Shown here: positions 10,231 to 20,476 of the stretch, piece by piece
Layout of the letters: each line of letters begins with the position of its first letter
Position numbering within the stretch: the first letter of the stretch is position 1
NCBI GenBank assembly: GCA_947396885.1
Contig: OX377204.1
Span: forward strand, 93,444,728-93,508,727
Source: Heligmosomoides polygyrus polygyrus
Taxonomy: Eukaryota; Nematoda; Chromadorea; Rhabditida; Heligmosomidae
Direction: 5' to 3'
Length of the DNA stretch: 64,000 nt
Program-made: the position numbers and the translations under genes
The notes under the pieces: generated by a model
Database searches by the model: none
What the model was told of the DNA's origin: nothing
The model's input: only the letters and a program-made list of their open reading frames with translations

Positions 10231-11335
10231 ATGGCATCTGATACGATTTGGCTAGCTGTGTTGGTGCTAGTAGATCTTCAGTTGCTTGCCGGCGCAAGTC
10301 TAATAACTATTCCGTTATCTGAGACAGCAAAACGGCCGACGAGAGGATGTCCCATGTCACCCTATGCCACATTTCTGTCCTTGGAGCAACAGGTGAGAGG
10401 ATTAGGAACTGCGACACTACATCAGAGTATGCCACAAACTTCGGGTTTTTGCTGTTTCTCCGGATCTATTCTAGTCCGGGAGGGCCACATAACTAAAACG
10501 CATGTAATAAATCGACCTGAGATTTACCGACCAGCTTCTGTAGAAGATGATAGGACCTAAACGAAACAAAGAAAAAACGAACAGACAAACAAAAAAATCG
10601 CCGCGGTTTTACGGCCGTCTCGGCGGGCAAAGAGCAACGCAATGGAGGCTTGCCGCATGCTTCCACCGTTTGACATGTTATAACAGGATCTAACATGGTG
10701 AGGAGGACACATAACTTGGCGTGCTTACAATTGCAACAAAACAAATGTATTTTTTCGTTTTTCTTCTTCGTGAATTTTTCTAATTTAGGTCCTATTTTGT
10801 TCTACGGGGGTCGCTCGGTCAGTCTCAAGTCGATTTATTGCATACTTTTTAGTTACGTGGCCTTTTTAATTTAAATTCAAGAAATATGGTTGCGCGCCAT
10901 AGGATGACGACACACTACGGTTGCCCCTCCCGACTAGGATAGATGCCGCATGAATGCCTATTTAAAGAAATTGTGGAAAATATCGCGAAGACGATCAGCG
11001 GAGTTTGAGAACGTACCGCATTGCTTCTACTGTAGTCTCGGCGCCCAGTCATATGCTCGCCTCGTTTGGCTGAGCCGGTGCCTGATTCGCCGCCGCGGCC
11101 ACTGTAGGAGCAACGCGGCGCGTTCCCGCACCCTTGTGGTGCGTCTTCGCGACATGTATCAAATTTGTAAGCTGCGGTCTTTGTTCTTATGCATTGTGTT
11201 GGATGAAAGAAGTGCATTATTCAGGAGACGCTCCACGAACTTGTCGTGGAGGCACGACAACAAGGTGCCGACGAGCCAATGGTAAAGAACCACATCGACA
11301 AATATGTCAGTAAAATCCTGTCACCAAACAAGTGA
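10231..11335 (+). CDS. Small secreted alpha-helical protein (2 exons)
   Basis: Exon 1 (10231-10392) encodes a signal peptide (residues about 1-22, hydrophobic WLAVLVLVDLQLLAG) and ends at a GTGAGA donor. Exon 2 (11225-11335) starts after CATTATTCAG and ends in TGA, with AATAAA a few bases later. Both exons are in phase 0 and join to 90 residues; the mature part is about 68 residues and mostly helical (FLSLEQQETLHELV, then KNHIDKYVSKIL). This looks like the small helical secreted proteins that nematodes make in numbers (DUF148-like is a guess), and I do not recognise a named family. The start fits the acceptor at 10223-10229. The intron is swollen by a 380-bp MITE. Confidence 0.65.
10483..10863. 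mobile_element. MITE in an intron, about 380 bp
   Basis: Inverted ends begin GGCCACRTAACTAAAA, continue through AATAAATCGAC and close on an inner ATAGGACCTAAA pair. It lies wholly in the intron of the secreted-protein gene. Confidence 0.85.
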
Positions 11336-11349
11336 GTGAACTGAATAAA

Positions 11350-12080
11350 GCATTGAACATCAAAACGTTCCGCAGCGAAGACGTGCCTGTGCTCCATTTT
11401 TATTTATTTATTTATTCTGTAAGCTGCGCCATGCGTTATAGGCTTGCGTTATATGATTGTATAGAATAAGGCATAAATGGCGGCGTTGATCAATCCCTTT
11501 TGGGATGCGACACGCTTTTTACGCCTACGTTCTTGTAGCGCCCTCAAAAATTGCTGATTGTTTCTAAAACGACTCTATTTCTTCAGAAGAATTAAAAATT
11601 CGCAGAATTTCAATTCAAGCACTAGCAGTATCTTTTTTGCGGCAAGTGATTTATAAACTTCTAAAGAAAGCTCTGATAAATTTTATTGCAGTAAAAATTT
11701 ATTCTCAACCTTATAGAGAGTGTCTAGTTCAAGGTGGATCACGTTTTTTAAATTATAGGAAAACCCTTAGTTTGAATTTATTTATTTATTTATTATTAAT
11801 ACATCAATAGGGATGTGCCACCGAAGATCGAGAACAGGAAAAAATTGCCCGGAAAGAACGCGAATAGGAAAAACTCGGAACTCAATTTACAATCAGCGAA
11901 AGCGCTAAAAAAGCTATCGAGAACATTGAGGAAAGGCCCACCATCTATGAACCTGCGCATCTATGAAGGAGAACATAACCAGAGAAGTGTAGGACAGCCA
12001 ACCCACAAGTAACATGATCACTGCAGAAAACCAGACGAGCTTGCCCATGGCATACTTTGGTGTCATTAAGTATCTCAATA
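11350..12080. other. Mostly unexplained; decayed coding-like patch at 11820-12000
   Basis: Two short AAAT/TTTA runs occur. At 11820-12000 one plus frame reads a charged peptide (AKKAIENIEERPTIYEPAHL) broken by two stops. It could be a relic exon; I do not recognise it. Confidence 0.3.
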
Positions 12081-12084
12081 AGGA

Positions 12085-12385
12085 AAAGGATAAGGATAAA
12101 GGACGGCGTTACTCAATCCCTTCTGGGATGCGCCAGCGCATTCTACTTCTACGGGATGTCGTGGAGGCGACATGAATGCGTATTTGGCCATACTATGACT
12201 TGCGGTGGCCAGCCGATGAACAAGTCAGCGCTTTATCCTTCCCAGACAAGTCTGGTACCAATTCACCGACCCCGGAGGGATGGAAGGCTTGGTTGGCCTG
12301 GGCGGGTAATCCGAACCAGGAACCTGGTATCGGGTGCACGCGACAGTCGCGCCTCCTCCGACTGCGCTACACGCGCCCCAATAAG
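12085..12385 (-). mobile_element. tRNA-derived SINE, family 2
   Basis: Near full-length copy. On the minus strand the head is GGGCGCGTGTAGCGCAGTCG and the B-box region CCTGGTTCGGATT. Confidence 0.8.
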
Positions 12386-12544
12386 GAATAAGGAATAAGG
12401 AAAAACAACTGAGTAATAAGTGCTATATAGTGCCTACGAAGATGACTCATTGAAGGTGTTCTTAATTTGTCTTTTATTTGGATTTTGAAAAACTGTCCAG
12501 CTGTCTCTGAAAGTGCTCAATTTGGTGTGAGAATGGTAGATCGG

Positions 12545-13410
12545 GGACAGACATGACTCCAACGCCGCGCGAACCCGTCTGGCGTCGCGCACGTTACGCG
12601 ACGAAATTGGACGAGTTGTCGCGGTCCGACTGTTTTCGACGGCTAGTAACGCCTGCGACAGGGACGGCTATTGACTAGCGATAGAGTGCGAAAGTGTGTG
12701 CCGGCGACGTCAACGGCGGTGAATAGGGAAAGAGACATAAGATAAGGATGAGACAAGTCTGTTGTTAGGGAAGTGGGAGTGGTTGTTAACAAAGTGCGAA
12801 TGGAATGAGACTCAATCTATCTAAAATGAGTGAAGGAAAGCAGTCAAGGACCTGGTGAGGAAAATTCGAAACAAGAACTAGGAAGGGATTACTAACTAGA
12901 AGTTTCGGGTGCAAGTGCTTGTGAGTCTCGATTGGGGGGGGGGGATGAGCGCACTATCCCGCAGCTTTTCCCTTAATTCTAACTTTGAGCTACACTTGAC
13001 CGTCACCTACTCACTTGTCATAGTTGACGTGTAATACCATTGGCAAGCACCCCTTTGGCAAGTACTAAGGACCTCCGTATTTCTCCAATTTCAAGCAGAA
13101 ACAGAGGCATTTTACTGCTTCCTCTTTCTTTCAAGCGCCTCCACGGAGAGAGAGCTCCTATTTCACTTCATTTGGCGCTCCGTGTGATGGTACTAGAATG
13201 GATTTCAATATGCACTAACTTACGTAACTAACTACGTAACTAAGGTGTTTGATGGAGCAATAAATGTCAAAAAACTAGCGGATGCACCTAAACACTGGCA
13301 AGATTTCGTGCTCCGCGGCTAACCATGCGTCATCAAGCGCACGTCCGCGTTTTAGCGCCGCGACATCGCATGCGGCTAGCGCGCGACGTCGTGTTGGGGT
13401 TACGTCCTGG
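12545..13410. mobile_element. Fold-back element, GACATGACTCCAACG family
   Basis: Ends GACATGACTCCAACGCCGCG and, inverted, GACGTAACCCCAACACGACG. The body matches 24848-25515 in opposite orientation, including the CACACTTTCGCACTCTA block. Confidence 0.7.
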
Positions 13411-13471
13411 AGCCATGGTAGATACTGCTACTTTTTATTTTGTGGCCTCATCCTTTTTCACTTCGTGAACT

Positions 13472-13548
13472 TGCGCCGATGGTGTAATGGCGTAGAGCAT
13501 TCTCGCCCGGTCAACAGGAGATGCGGGTTCGAGTCCCGCCTGGCGCTA
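13472..13548 (+). mobile_element. tRNA-derived SINE unit, family 1
   Basis: B box GGTTCGAGTCC at 13526-13536. The A-box region GGTGTAATGG matches family 1. Confidence 0.75.
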
Positions 13549-13584
13549 GAGTTTTGGTCGCTACGAAACATCGTTATGAAGGAT

Positions 13585-13652
13585 AGAGCGCTGACATGTT
13601 CATCGGCTGGCCACCGCAAGCCATTGTAGGGCCAAATACGCATTTAAATCAA
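13585..13652 (+). mobile_element. SINE family 2 tail fragment
   Basis: Carries the tail words CATCGGCTGGCCACCGCAAG and GGCCAAATACGCATT. Confidence 0.6.
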
Positions 13653-13833
13653 GGTACAATTCTGGCAGGAGAATTTCTCGCATGTGCTTCCCTCTCCGAC
13701 ATCAGGGAATTCGAAGCATAAGGCCATCGGTTTGACCCTTTCCGTGACTTCGTGTCAAGTATAAGAAGAATGCACGGCGCATCCAAGCAGCTTCTTACCT
13801 ATTTTCATGTACATCTTCTTGAGCAATGGTCTG

Positions 13834-14118
13834 CAGTATCGAGTTCTTTTCAACCGTTTCAGATACGCTGAATTTCAAGATGCCTTCGAGCAGTTTCAGG
13901 CGAACCGCCGGGATCGACGAAGCACTGAAGGTTATGAGCATTTCAGCACTTCGCAAAGATTTCATTCACTCGCTTCGAATTCTTCTTATTTTCTATGCGT
14001 TTCAGACAAGAAGCTTCCAAAAAAGGTCTACGACCTTATCGATCGGTATTCTGGTGCCAGCGATGTCGATTACACGAAATTCTACGAGGAAAACATTCGG
14101 AACTTGAAGCGTTCCTAA
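13834..14118 (+). CDS. 3' part of an unrecognised gene
   Basis: The last two exons are visible. One ends at 13930 (GAAG then GTTATG); its start is probably after CTGCAG at 13833, or after TTTCAG a little downstream. After a 75-bp intron ending GCGTTTCAG, the final exon 14006-14118 runs to TAA, with AATAAA at about 14149. The joined frame reads FQDAFEQFQANRRDRRSTE, then KKLPKKVYDLIDRY and TKFYEENIRNLKRS. It is charged and helical. I do not recognise the family. Upstream exons are not identifiable, because SINE sequence fills the preceding 300 bp. Confidence 0.55.
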   Translation, partial: QYRVLFNRFRYAEFQDAFEQFQANRRDRRSTEGYEHFSTSQRFHSLASNSSYFLCVSDKKLPKKVYDLIDRYSGASDVDYTKFYEENIRNLKRS

Positions 14119-14164
14119 CGAATCAATCTGACCTTGAACCCTTTGTAAAATAAATACATATTCA

Positions 14165-14880
14165 TCTACTGGCGTTTTCAGTCGCCAGACGATACATGGT
14201 GCAATATATAACAAACAACGTCTGTGCGATCATAGATGGTCTGTGTTTTTTTTTGTAAAAAAAAAGAAGTAACAGTGCATTAACATTCGCAATAGCGCTT
14301 AGAGCTAACCACCTGCTGCCATGAGTGTGTCCGCGCCTGCTACAGTGTCCCCAAACCTGCACATAACCCATGCTGTTGTCATTGGAGCTCGTTTTTGTCA
14401 TTGAGCGCGCAAGGGACTCGAGGGTGTAATGGATCCAAGTAGCTCGTGTGGAAACTGCCCTCGTCGCTGAGGGAGAGTCCACAGCTGGGTTCTACGCTCG
14501 AAGAGCGCAGAAACGCATACAGATGGAGCGCATACAGCTGGAAAAATGCTCAGGAAACGCCAGCGAGACGTAGACGTCAAAACCCCTTAAATTTCAGCAA
14601 GTCAGTCGAAATGCAAAAGTAGCACAATGCAGAAGAAGCGAACCACGGCTTCCCTCGCATGAGTCAACATCACTAACCAGTGTTCCACAGTCCGCTTGTC
14701 GAGAGTGCCATCGCGGGCATTCAAGAGACACTCAGCGCACATGTGTATCGATCGAATATCCACGTGGACGCGACGCGATCCACGGTGCAACGGCAGCAGG
14801 CGCACGCTACAATATCTTGCAAGCCTGCACATCAATCCGCGACTCCATTGGCAGAAGGTGGTTAGTATACATTGGATTCG
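14165..14880. other. No gene recognised
   Basis: Only short unsupported frames on both strands. Confidence 0.5.
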
Positions 14881-14884
14881 AATG

Positions 14885-15115
14885 AATCATTTTTGAATAT
14901 CTGATTCGGATATCCCGATCCGGACCATCCAATTATCCGGCCACCGCGAAATTGCCCTTATCCGAATCATCCAAAAATCCGTGGTCCTCAAAATCGCCCT
15001 TATCCGAATCATCCGAAAAATCCAGGGTCCGTGAAATTGCCATTATCCGTATCATCCAGTTCCGGACACTGGATGATTCGGATAAAATCGGATAAATTCG
15101 GATAACCCGTTCAAT
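14885..15115. repeat. Tandem array, ATCCGAATCATCC type
   Basis: Units of about 42-52 bp contain CCCTTATCCGAATCATCC. A related array lies at 19735-19860. Confidence 0.75.
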
Positions 15116-15569
15116 TCCTGTCTCCATTTAGAAATCGCGCACTTTGGATAAAAGCACATTCAAAACAAATTTCGCGGGCGGGCACTCTGCTGAGTCATAT
15201 GTTTTCGCGCCCACTGTGAAATAGTGTCGTAATGACGTTGAATACAGTTAGCACGCTGCTGAGCGTTGCGTCGATCTTGGCATATTTTTCTTCAAATACT
15301 ATGTTGTGCTGCCGGAGGAAGCAAGGACGAGGACTGAGGGAGATAATGTATTACGCTCACCCTCTTATTGGCACTTCTCTATTTCATATTGTATAGCATT
15401 CGGCGCAAATTGGGTCGAGGCAGGTCACCATGTAGTGCCTCATATCGCACTTTGTGCTGCATGATATTGAAAGTGTCATTCAACACTTGTGTGTTTACCA
15501 TTTGATGGACTGTGTTAGACAATTATGTGCCTTCTTATTAAGGAGGAAGAGTGCTGAATACATGGTGAT

Positions 15570-15700
15570 CAGGGATGGGCGGAATTTCTGTTTTCTGTTT
15601 TCTGTTTTCTGATTTTCTGGCCATTTTTGACAAATTTTTTCTGTTTTCTGTTTTCTGGGAAAATGGCCAAAAATTGGCCAGAAAACAGAAAATAGAGTTA
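15570..15700. repeat. TTTTCTG simple repeat, copy 1
   Basis: TTTTCTG/TTTCTGA repeats are bounded by CAGGGATGGGCGGAATTT, which recurs inverted at 18362-18390. Confidence 0.8.
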
Positions 15701-15999
15701 CGAACAAAATGCTATCACAGAAATCTAATGAAAGGAATCCAAAAAGTATTATAGAATAGTGAGCTTCATTCCACAATAGTATTTCTAGAGCATCTTAAAT
15801 GGAAAGCATGTGGCGTTTTTGGATGTGCTCGTGTAGTAATTGCGCCGCATACTCATGAACTATCACTAAAAATTTTATATTAAAACTTTAAAACTAGTAT
15901 TCTGAGGGCATTAAGTTATGTACTAACTAACCGCTTGTCCTACAGTTACTGTGGGTAGGGTTATTCTCCACCTCCGGTTTAAAAATTGATCACTGTTAG

Positions 16000-18208
16000 T
16001 CGGTCATCCCCAATATCGCTTTCTGCGGAGCCTTCGTCGAAGCTGCTTTTCTAACTATGAAGATTCCCCCTTGGTGTCACAAATTAGTAAGAGACAGAAA
16101 AGTTTTAGTTACCTTCGATTTCGCTGCTGTAATGATGCAGTACTGATACACGAAATTTCTCATTTATCACTTATATCATCTGTCGTCCCATTGATCATCG
16201 AGTTGTTCAAGCGGGCACCAGCAGCGTCTCAACACGTCCATGCCACGTGCCAGGGTATCTAAAGAATCCTTTTCGCACGAGGGACACGAAGAGCGTCATA
16301 TTGTTTATTCAGGGCTTTGACGAAGTCCGACCAACGCGTAGGTGGGCATCCTGGTGTTCTCTTGACATCGCGTGGAGTCTAGTCGGTGTTGGCTCTCGTC
16401 CACTCGGTGTCTGCGAAGCGCATTACGTGGCCCGCCTAATTTTCGACGACTTGGCCTATGCGACAGCATCCCTGGTCTTCGAACGTCGGCGAAGCTCGGA
16501 AGTCTCGAGGCCTTCTCTCACTTGCGTGAGTCGTATCACTCCGAGCATTGTCCTCTCGATTCCCCGCTACGCGACACTGATCGCTTGTTCATCCTGCTTT
16601 CGTAGAGCCCAGGTCTCTGATTCGTCTTTTAGGGCAGGAAGAACAGTGAAGTCGAAAAGGTGGGTACCCGACGTTCTGCGTAGAGCCCAGGTCTCTGATT
16701 CGTCTTTTAGGGCAGGAAGAACAGTGAAGTCGAAAAGGTGGGACCCGACGTTCTGCGTCTTCTCCACGACTCTCTTAACAGCTTCTCAAGCCGCTCGCAT
16801 CCTCCTTCCCAGCTCCGGCGCTAGTTAGTTGGTCATGTTGACTTCTTCGTGGGGCGTCAGAAACTTGTCCGTTCCTCATGAACATCGTCTTCATAAGATG
16901 CAGCTGCAGTCCAATGTTCCACATACACGATCGAAGCCAGCAAGCATTTGCTCTGCCTGGCTAGCGCTCGGTGTTAGATGATGCAAGTGCCGTCTTCCGT
17001 CTTTCACTCTCATGTCTTCCCATTCTAGTTGTCGAATGACGTTTTGAAGGGTGGCGCAGAAGAGAACCGGGGATATAGTACCCTCTCATCGAACCTCTCT
17101 GTTCACTTTGGCAACGACATTGTTGTAGAATGGCGAGATCTTGGTCGTGAATCCACTCTGCAGCTCTCGAAGGACTCTGATGTACACAGTAGGAACGCCC
17201 TGAACGAGCAGGACTTCGACGACCGCTTCAGTTTCGACAGAGTCGAATGCCTTCTTCAGGTGAACGTGTAGCGGCAGCTTGTACTCTCGCGACACTTCGA
17301 TAAGCTTCGTAATGATGTGTATGTGGTCGATCGTACTGAATCCTCTCTGAAATCCTGCTTGTTCGCATGACTGTACGTCATCTAGGGTTCTGCCGATCCT
17401 ATTCAGGAGGACTCGAGTTAACAGCTTATAGACTACGTACATCAGGCAGACCAGGCGATTGTTGCTAATGTCGTGCACTCCTCTGTACAGCAAGGCGGTT
17501 CTGCTGGTCTTCCACTGAGATTTAATATGATATATAGATATGAGATGAAATAATAATGTGATAAAGAGGGTATATGCTCGGTCTTCATTATATGGTGTCT
17601 ACGCATTCAAAAAAGCATCTTCACCTAAGATCTGTTGTGCTGAGAGCCCCTCAGTCAAAATCTCGTACTGTACTGTAAGGCACCAAGCCAGTGCACATCA
17701 TCTTTAGTCGATTAAGCAGTAACTAGGTGCTGTAAAGAGCATTGGCAAGCTGGCCTGAGAACTTTCAGTTACGCGAAAACTAGGCTACTACAAGGAAAGG
17801 TATGACCAAGAACGAAACGAACTAGGAATACAGATTCTAGCGGAGCCAGTAATACTCAACGAATCTCTGCACAGCTTTAGAGTATGTTGCGAGAGTGGGT
17901 CTACAAACTCAAGCAATTGAGTTGAAATATGGAAACAGTGATCACTGATTCATCGTGTTCGGTACTCTAAAAGTTTCTCACTAGTGGGACCATTATCTGA
18001 TTGAGGCGCTCGCGGTGAAACGGGGCTGATGAGTAATGTTGTGTACTTCACGTGTCGAGACTCCTAGGATCTATCAGTCCAGATTTACAACTTGCTGATT
18101 GCAGTAGACTGGAATGTAGTAGAAATTTTTATAAACGCTTACAAAATAAAACGCTGGTCTACGACTACATTTCTAGTCATACAAAAGCATTTGCTACTGG
18201 AAAAATGA
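16000..18208 (+). CDS. Unrecognised multi-exon gene, 3' part
   Basis: Four plus-strand exons are supported by open frame and splice phase. 16000-16086 reads IAFCGAFVEAAFLTMKIPP between CACTGTTAG and GTAAGA. About 17570-17669 ends at GTACTG, with an unclear acceptor. 17769-17881 starts after AACTTTCAG, ends at GTATGT and reads LGYYKERYDQERNELGIQIL. 18068-18208 starts after CTCCTAG, reads VQIYNLLIAVDWNVVEIFIN and ends in TGA. Phases agree from the second exon on. The first two exons are separated by an antisense RTE copy (about 16165-17515). I do not recognise the family. The N-terminal part is missing or unseen. Confidence 0.45.
16165..17515 (-). mobile_element. RTE-type retrotransposon, 5' truncated
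   Basis: The minus strand carries the middle and end of an RTE polyprotein. The N-terminal part reads LVCLMYVVYKLLTRVLLNRI and QAGFQRGFSTIDHIHI (RT fingers/palm); after frameshifts come IGLQLHLMKTMFMRNG, the RAGHVMRFAD block and the RPTRWSDF-type end. Several stops and indels make it inactive. The 3' end near 16165 has short TGAT-rich repeats, as RTE tails do. It lies in an intron of a plus-strand gene. Confidence 0.8.
16601..16755. repeat. 78-bp tandem duplication inside the RTE copy
   Basis: CGTAGAGCCCAGGTCTCTGA starts two consecutive copies (16601 and 16679). The unit is 78 bp (26 codons); the second copy has lost one base. Confidence 0.9.
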
Positions 18209-18244
18209 ATCTTTAGGTAAAATAATTAGATCGTGTGATAATTT

Positions 18245-18392
18245 CCAAATTTTCTGTTTTCTGATTTCTGTTTTCTGATTTTCTGGCGTTTTTGGCTTTT
18301 CTGTTTTCTGATTTCTGTTTTCTGACGAAAGCGATTTTCTGTTTTCTGTTTTCTGGGAAAATTTTCAAAATTTCCGCCCATCCCTGATGGTG
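18245..18392. repeat. TTTTCTG simple repeat, copy 2
   Basis: Same composition as 15570-15700 but with the unique border (CCGCCCATCCCTGATGGTGA) in inverted orientation. Confidence 0.8.
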
Positions 18393-18851
18393 ATCCCCGA
18401 AACCCAATTTCCGTCACTTGATAATGGCATTTTGGAAAGCCCGGATCATAGTGTAATTCTTCTTGGAATCAGGGATGTGAGGAAATTTTTTAAAAAGCGG
18501 AAGAAGGAATACGGAACGAAAGAGCTCAAAAGTGGGCGGAGACCGAAATACTAAACGCCGAAACGGAAATGGTTCAAAACTCATTACTTCATAAATGAAT
18601 AAATAAATAAATAAATAAATATATATATAATCCTCCATATATACATATAATGGTAGTAATAAATGAGTTGTCGTTAACGAATTTGGATATCGGACAAGGC
18701 ATCATGCGACTCCTTTTCAGCAACATACAACAATAAAAAAAATCCTTGTGTTCATAATATTTCTAAGATGAATTTTCCAACATTACTAGTGTATCAATTC
18801 GAAGTTTGTGCAAAATCTCTCAGTAAATAGGAAGAAAGTATTTTAAACGCA

Positions 18852-18897
18852 ATGAATCCAGATGACGAGTACGATGTCAGAGATTTCGCCGCTCATA
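18852..18897 (+). CDS. Candidate first exon
   Basis: An acceptor-like TCTCTCAG lies about 30 bp upstream of an ATG opening MNPDDEYDVRDFAAH, followed by a GT donor. No later exon could be linked with confidence. Confidence 0.2.
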
Positions 18898-18920
18898 GTA
18901 CTTGACCGGTCTTATTGAAT

Positions 18921-19117
18921 ATCCCAGGTCTATCCCAATTAGGGGAGGGCAGAGTTAAGGTTACAGTTGCGTTCAGCACCCACGATACGACACTCACGCG
19001 CTGAGTTCCCATGTGTCCCACTGTATCATTTGGCAGCAGCTGAAGTTCTGAAACATACTCAGAGGAGGGGATAGGAGAGGCAAGACACCGCATGCCCTCC
19101 TCCGACTAGGATAGATC
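18921..19117. mobile_element. MITE, about 195 bp
   Basis: GTCTATCCCAATTAGGGGAG and the inverted CTCCTCCGACTAGGATAGAT form the ends. The same GACTAGGATAGAT end is seen near 10925, 27300 and 35320. Confidence 0.65.
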
Positions 19118-19119
19118 CA

Positions 19120-20450
19120 ATGTCCCCTATGGAGCGCATTGTTAGCAGCCTAAGAGTGCGTATAGAACACTGATTTAGTCTTGACGCTCAAGGCCAGACC
19201 TACGATTACTAGGGAAAAAGATAAGCATGCTCCGGATAATGAATTTGATTCTTGACTCAAACATATGATATCTTTGTGGGCCTACAGTATTCGATAGTAC
19301 ATCGTTTCAAGAAAGGAAAAAAGAATCCAATTTGGTTACTGTTTCGACATCAGGATACACTACCGGTTTGAAAGCAAGATAATCAAAAAGGTATACTTAA
19401 CCTCTTTCTTCAGCCTTTCCTTTATGTTCAAGAGGTGAATGAAGGCAGTACAAAGCAATCAGTGAGAGCTGAGTCACCATTTTCGTTCCATATTCCGGCA
19501 AAACAGAGGGACGCAGAACGGAACGGAAATACTAAAAACGGCCGGAAAACGAAATTCGGAACAAGGAAACGAATTTCGGCCCATCCCTAATTGGCGTGAT
19601 CCAGCTCTTCGATGTTTCCTTCCTTGACGAGAAGTGAGAGTCTTTCGATACACGCACTGTTGTTGTTGTTAAAGGGTGGCTTCCTCTTTGAAGAACGGTA
19701 GAATTCTGAAAAACTGCATCTTGCGTTAATGAGTCGGATATCCGATTCGGAATCCGAAATCCAGGGTCCGCGAAATCGCCCTTATTCGAATCATTCAAAA
19801 ATCCGGGGTCTGCAAAATCACTCTTATCCGAATCATCCAATTATCCGAAGAGTTTCGATGGGATCCAATGTATAGTAGTTAGATCTAGCAAAAAGTAAGA
19901 CCAACATTCGCCTCATGTATCTAACATGCGTGGGTTCTATCTCAAAGGGGGACGGCACTCCATAACGACTTGTAAATCCTAGTTGTGCATAAATACATAC
20001 AACACAACACAAACGTCCTTACCTCACCTGATCCCCTCCCTTAGAAATCTCCGATCCTGACGCTGAAATATTAAAAAATTCATTATCAAACCATGGAGAG
20101 GCTACCCTACCGGCATGCGCAATAGGCGGCACTCATTAGGCGTTGGGACGCCGGCGGACCCTACGTGCCGCCCACGGCCTATTTCTATTGTTGCATGTGG
20201 TACGCGTCGGTCGTAGGTCGTTAATAAGGCAGTCACTAGATTCTATTGAAATCCCCTCCTCTGGAATTGACCCCGCCCTGCCCCATCCCTCTCCAAGTAT
20301 GATGACAACAACAGAGAACCGTGATAATCTCATACCTTATCATCACTATTAAAGGCCAAGCCACGGTTAGGTCCAGTCATTTCGACATTCCTTCTCGCTA
20401 GCTGAGGTTCGATGCTGTGCCTGTTCCGCTGTATGCACTCGATGATCTAA
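19120..20450. other. No gene; ATCCGAATCATCC array at 19735-19860
   Basis: Apart from the short array related to 14885-15115 and a GGCC-rich patch at 20120-20230, I see nothing I can support. Confidence 0.5.
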
Positions 20451-20455
20451 TGCAT

Positions 20456-20462
20456 GTTTCAG
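20456..20462 (+). promoter_or_regulatory. Probable trans-splice acceptor
   Basis: GTTTCAG ends 14 bases upstream of the ATG at 20477. No upstream exon is evident, which fits spliced-leader addition. Confidence 0.55.
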
Positions 20463-20476
20463 GAAGCCGAGTGACG

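Noticed and set aside
12057..12398. Recurring 'MRIWPY...' proteins here and at 3493, 13458
   Set aside because: Translations of the family-2 SINE, not genes.
16247..16828. 193-codon plus-strand frame
   Set aside because: Antisense to the RTE C-terminal region; contains the antisense of the 78-bp duplication.
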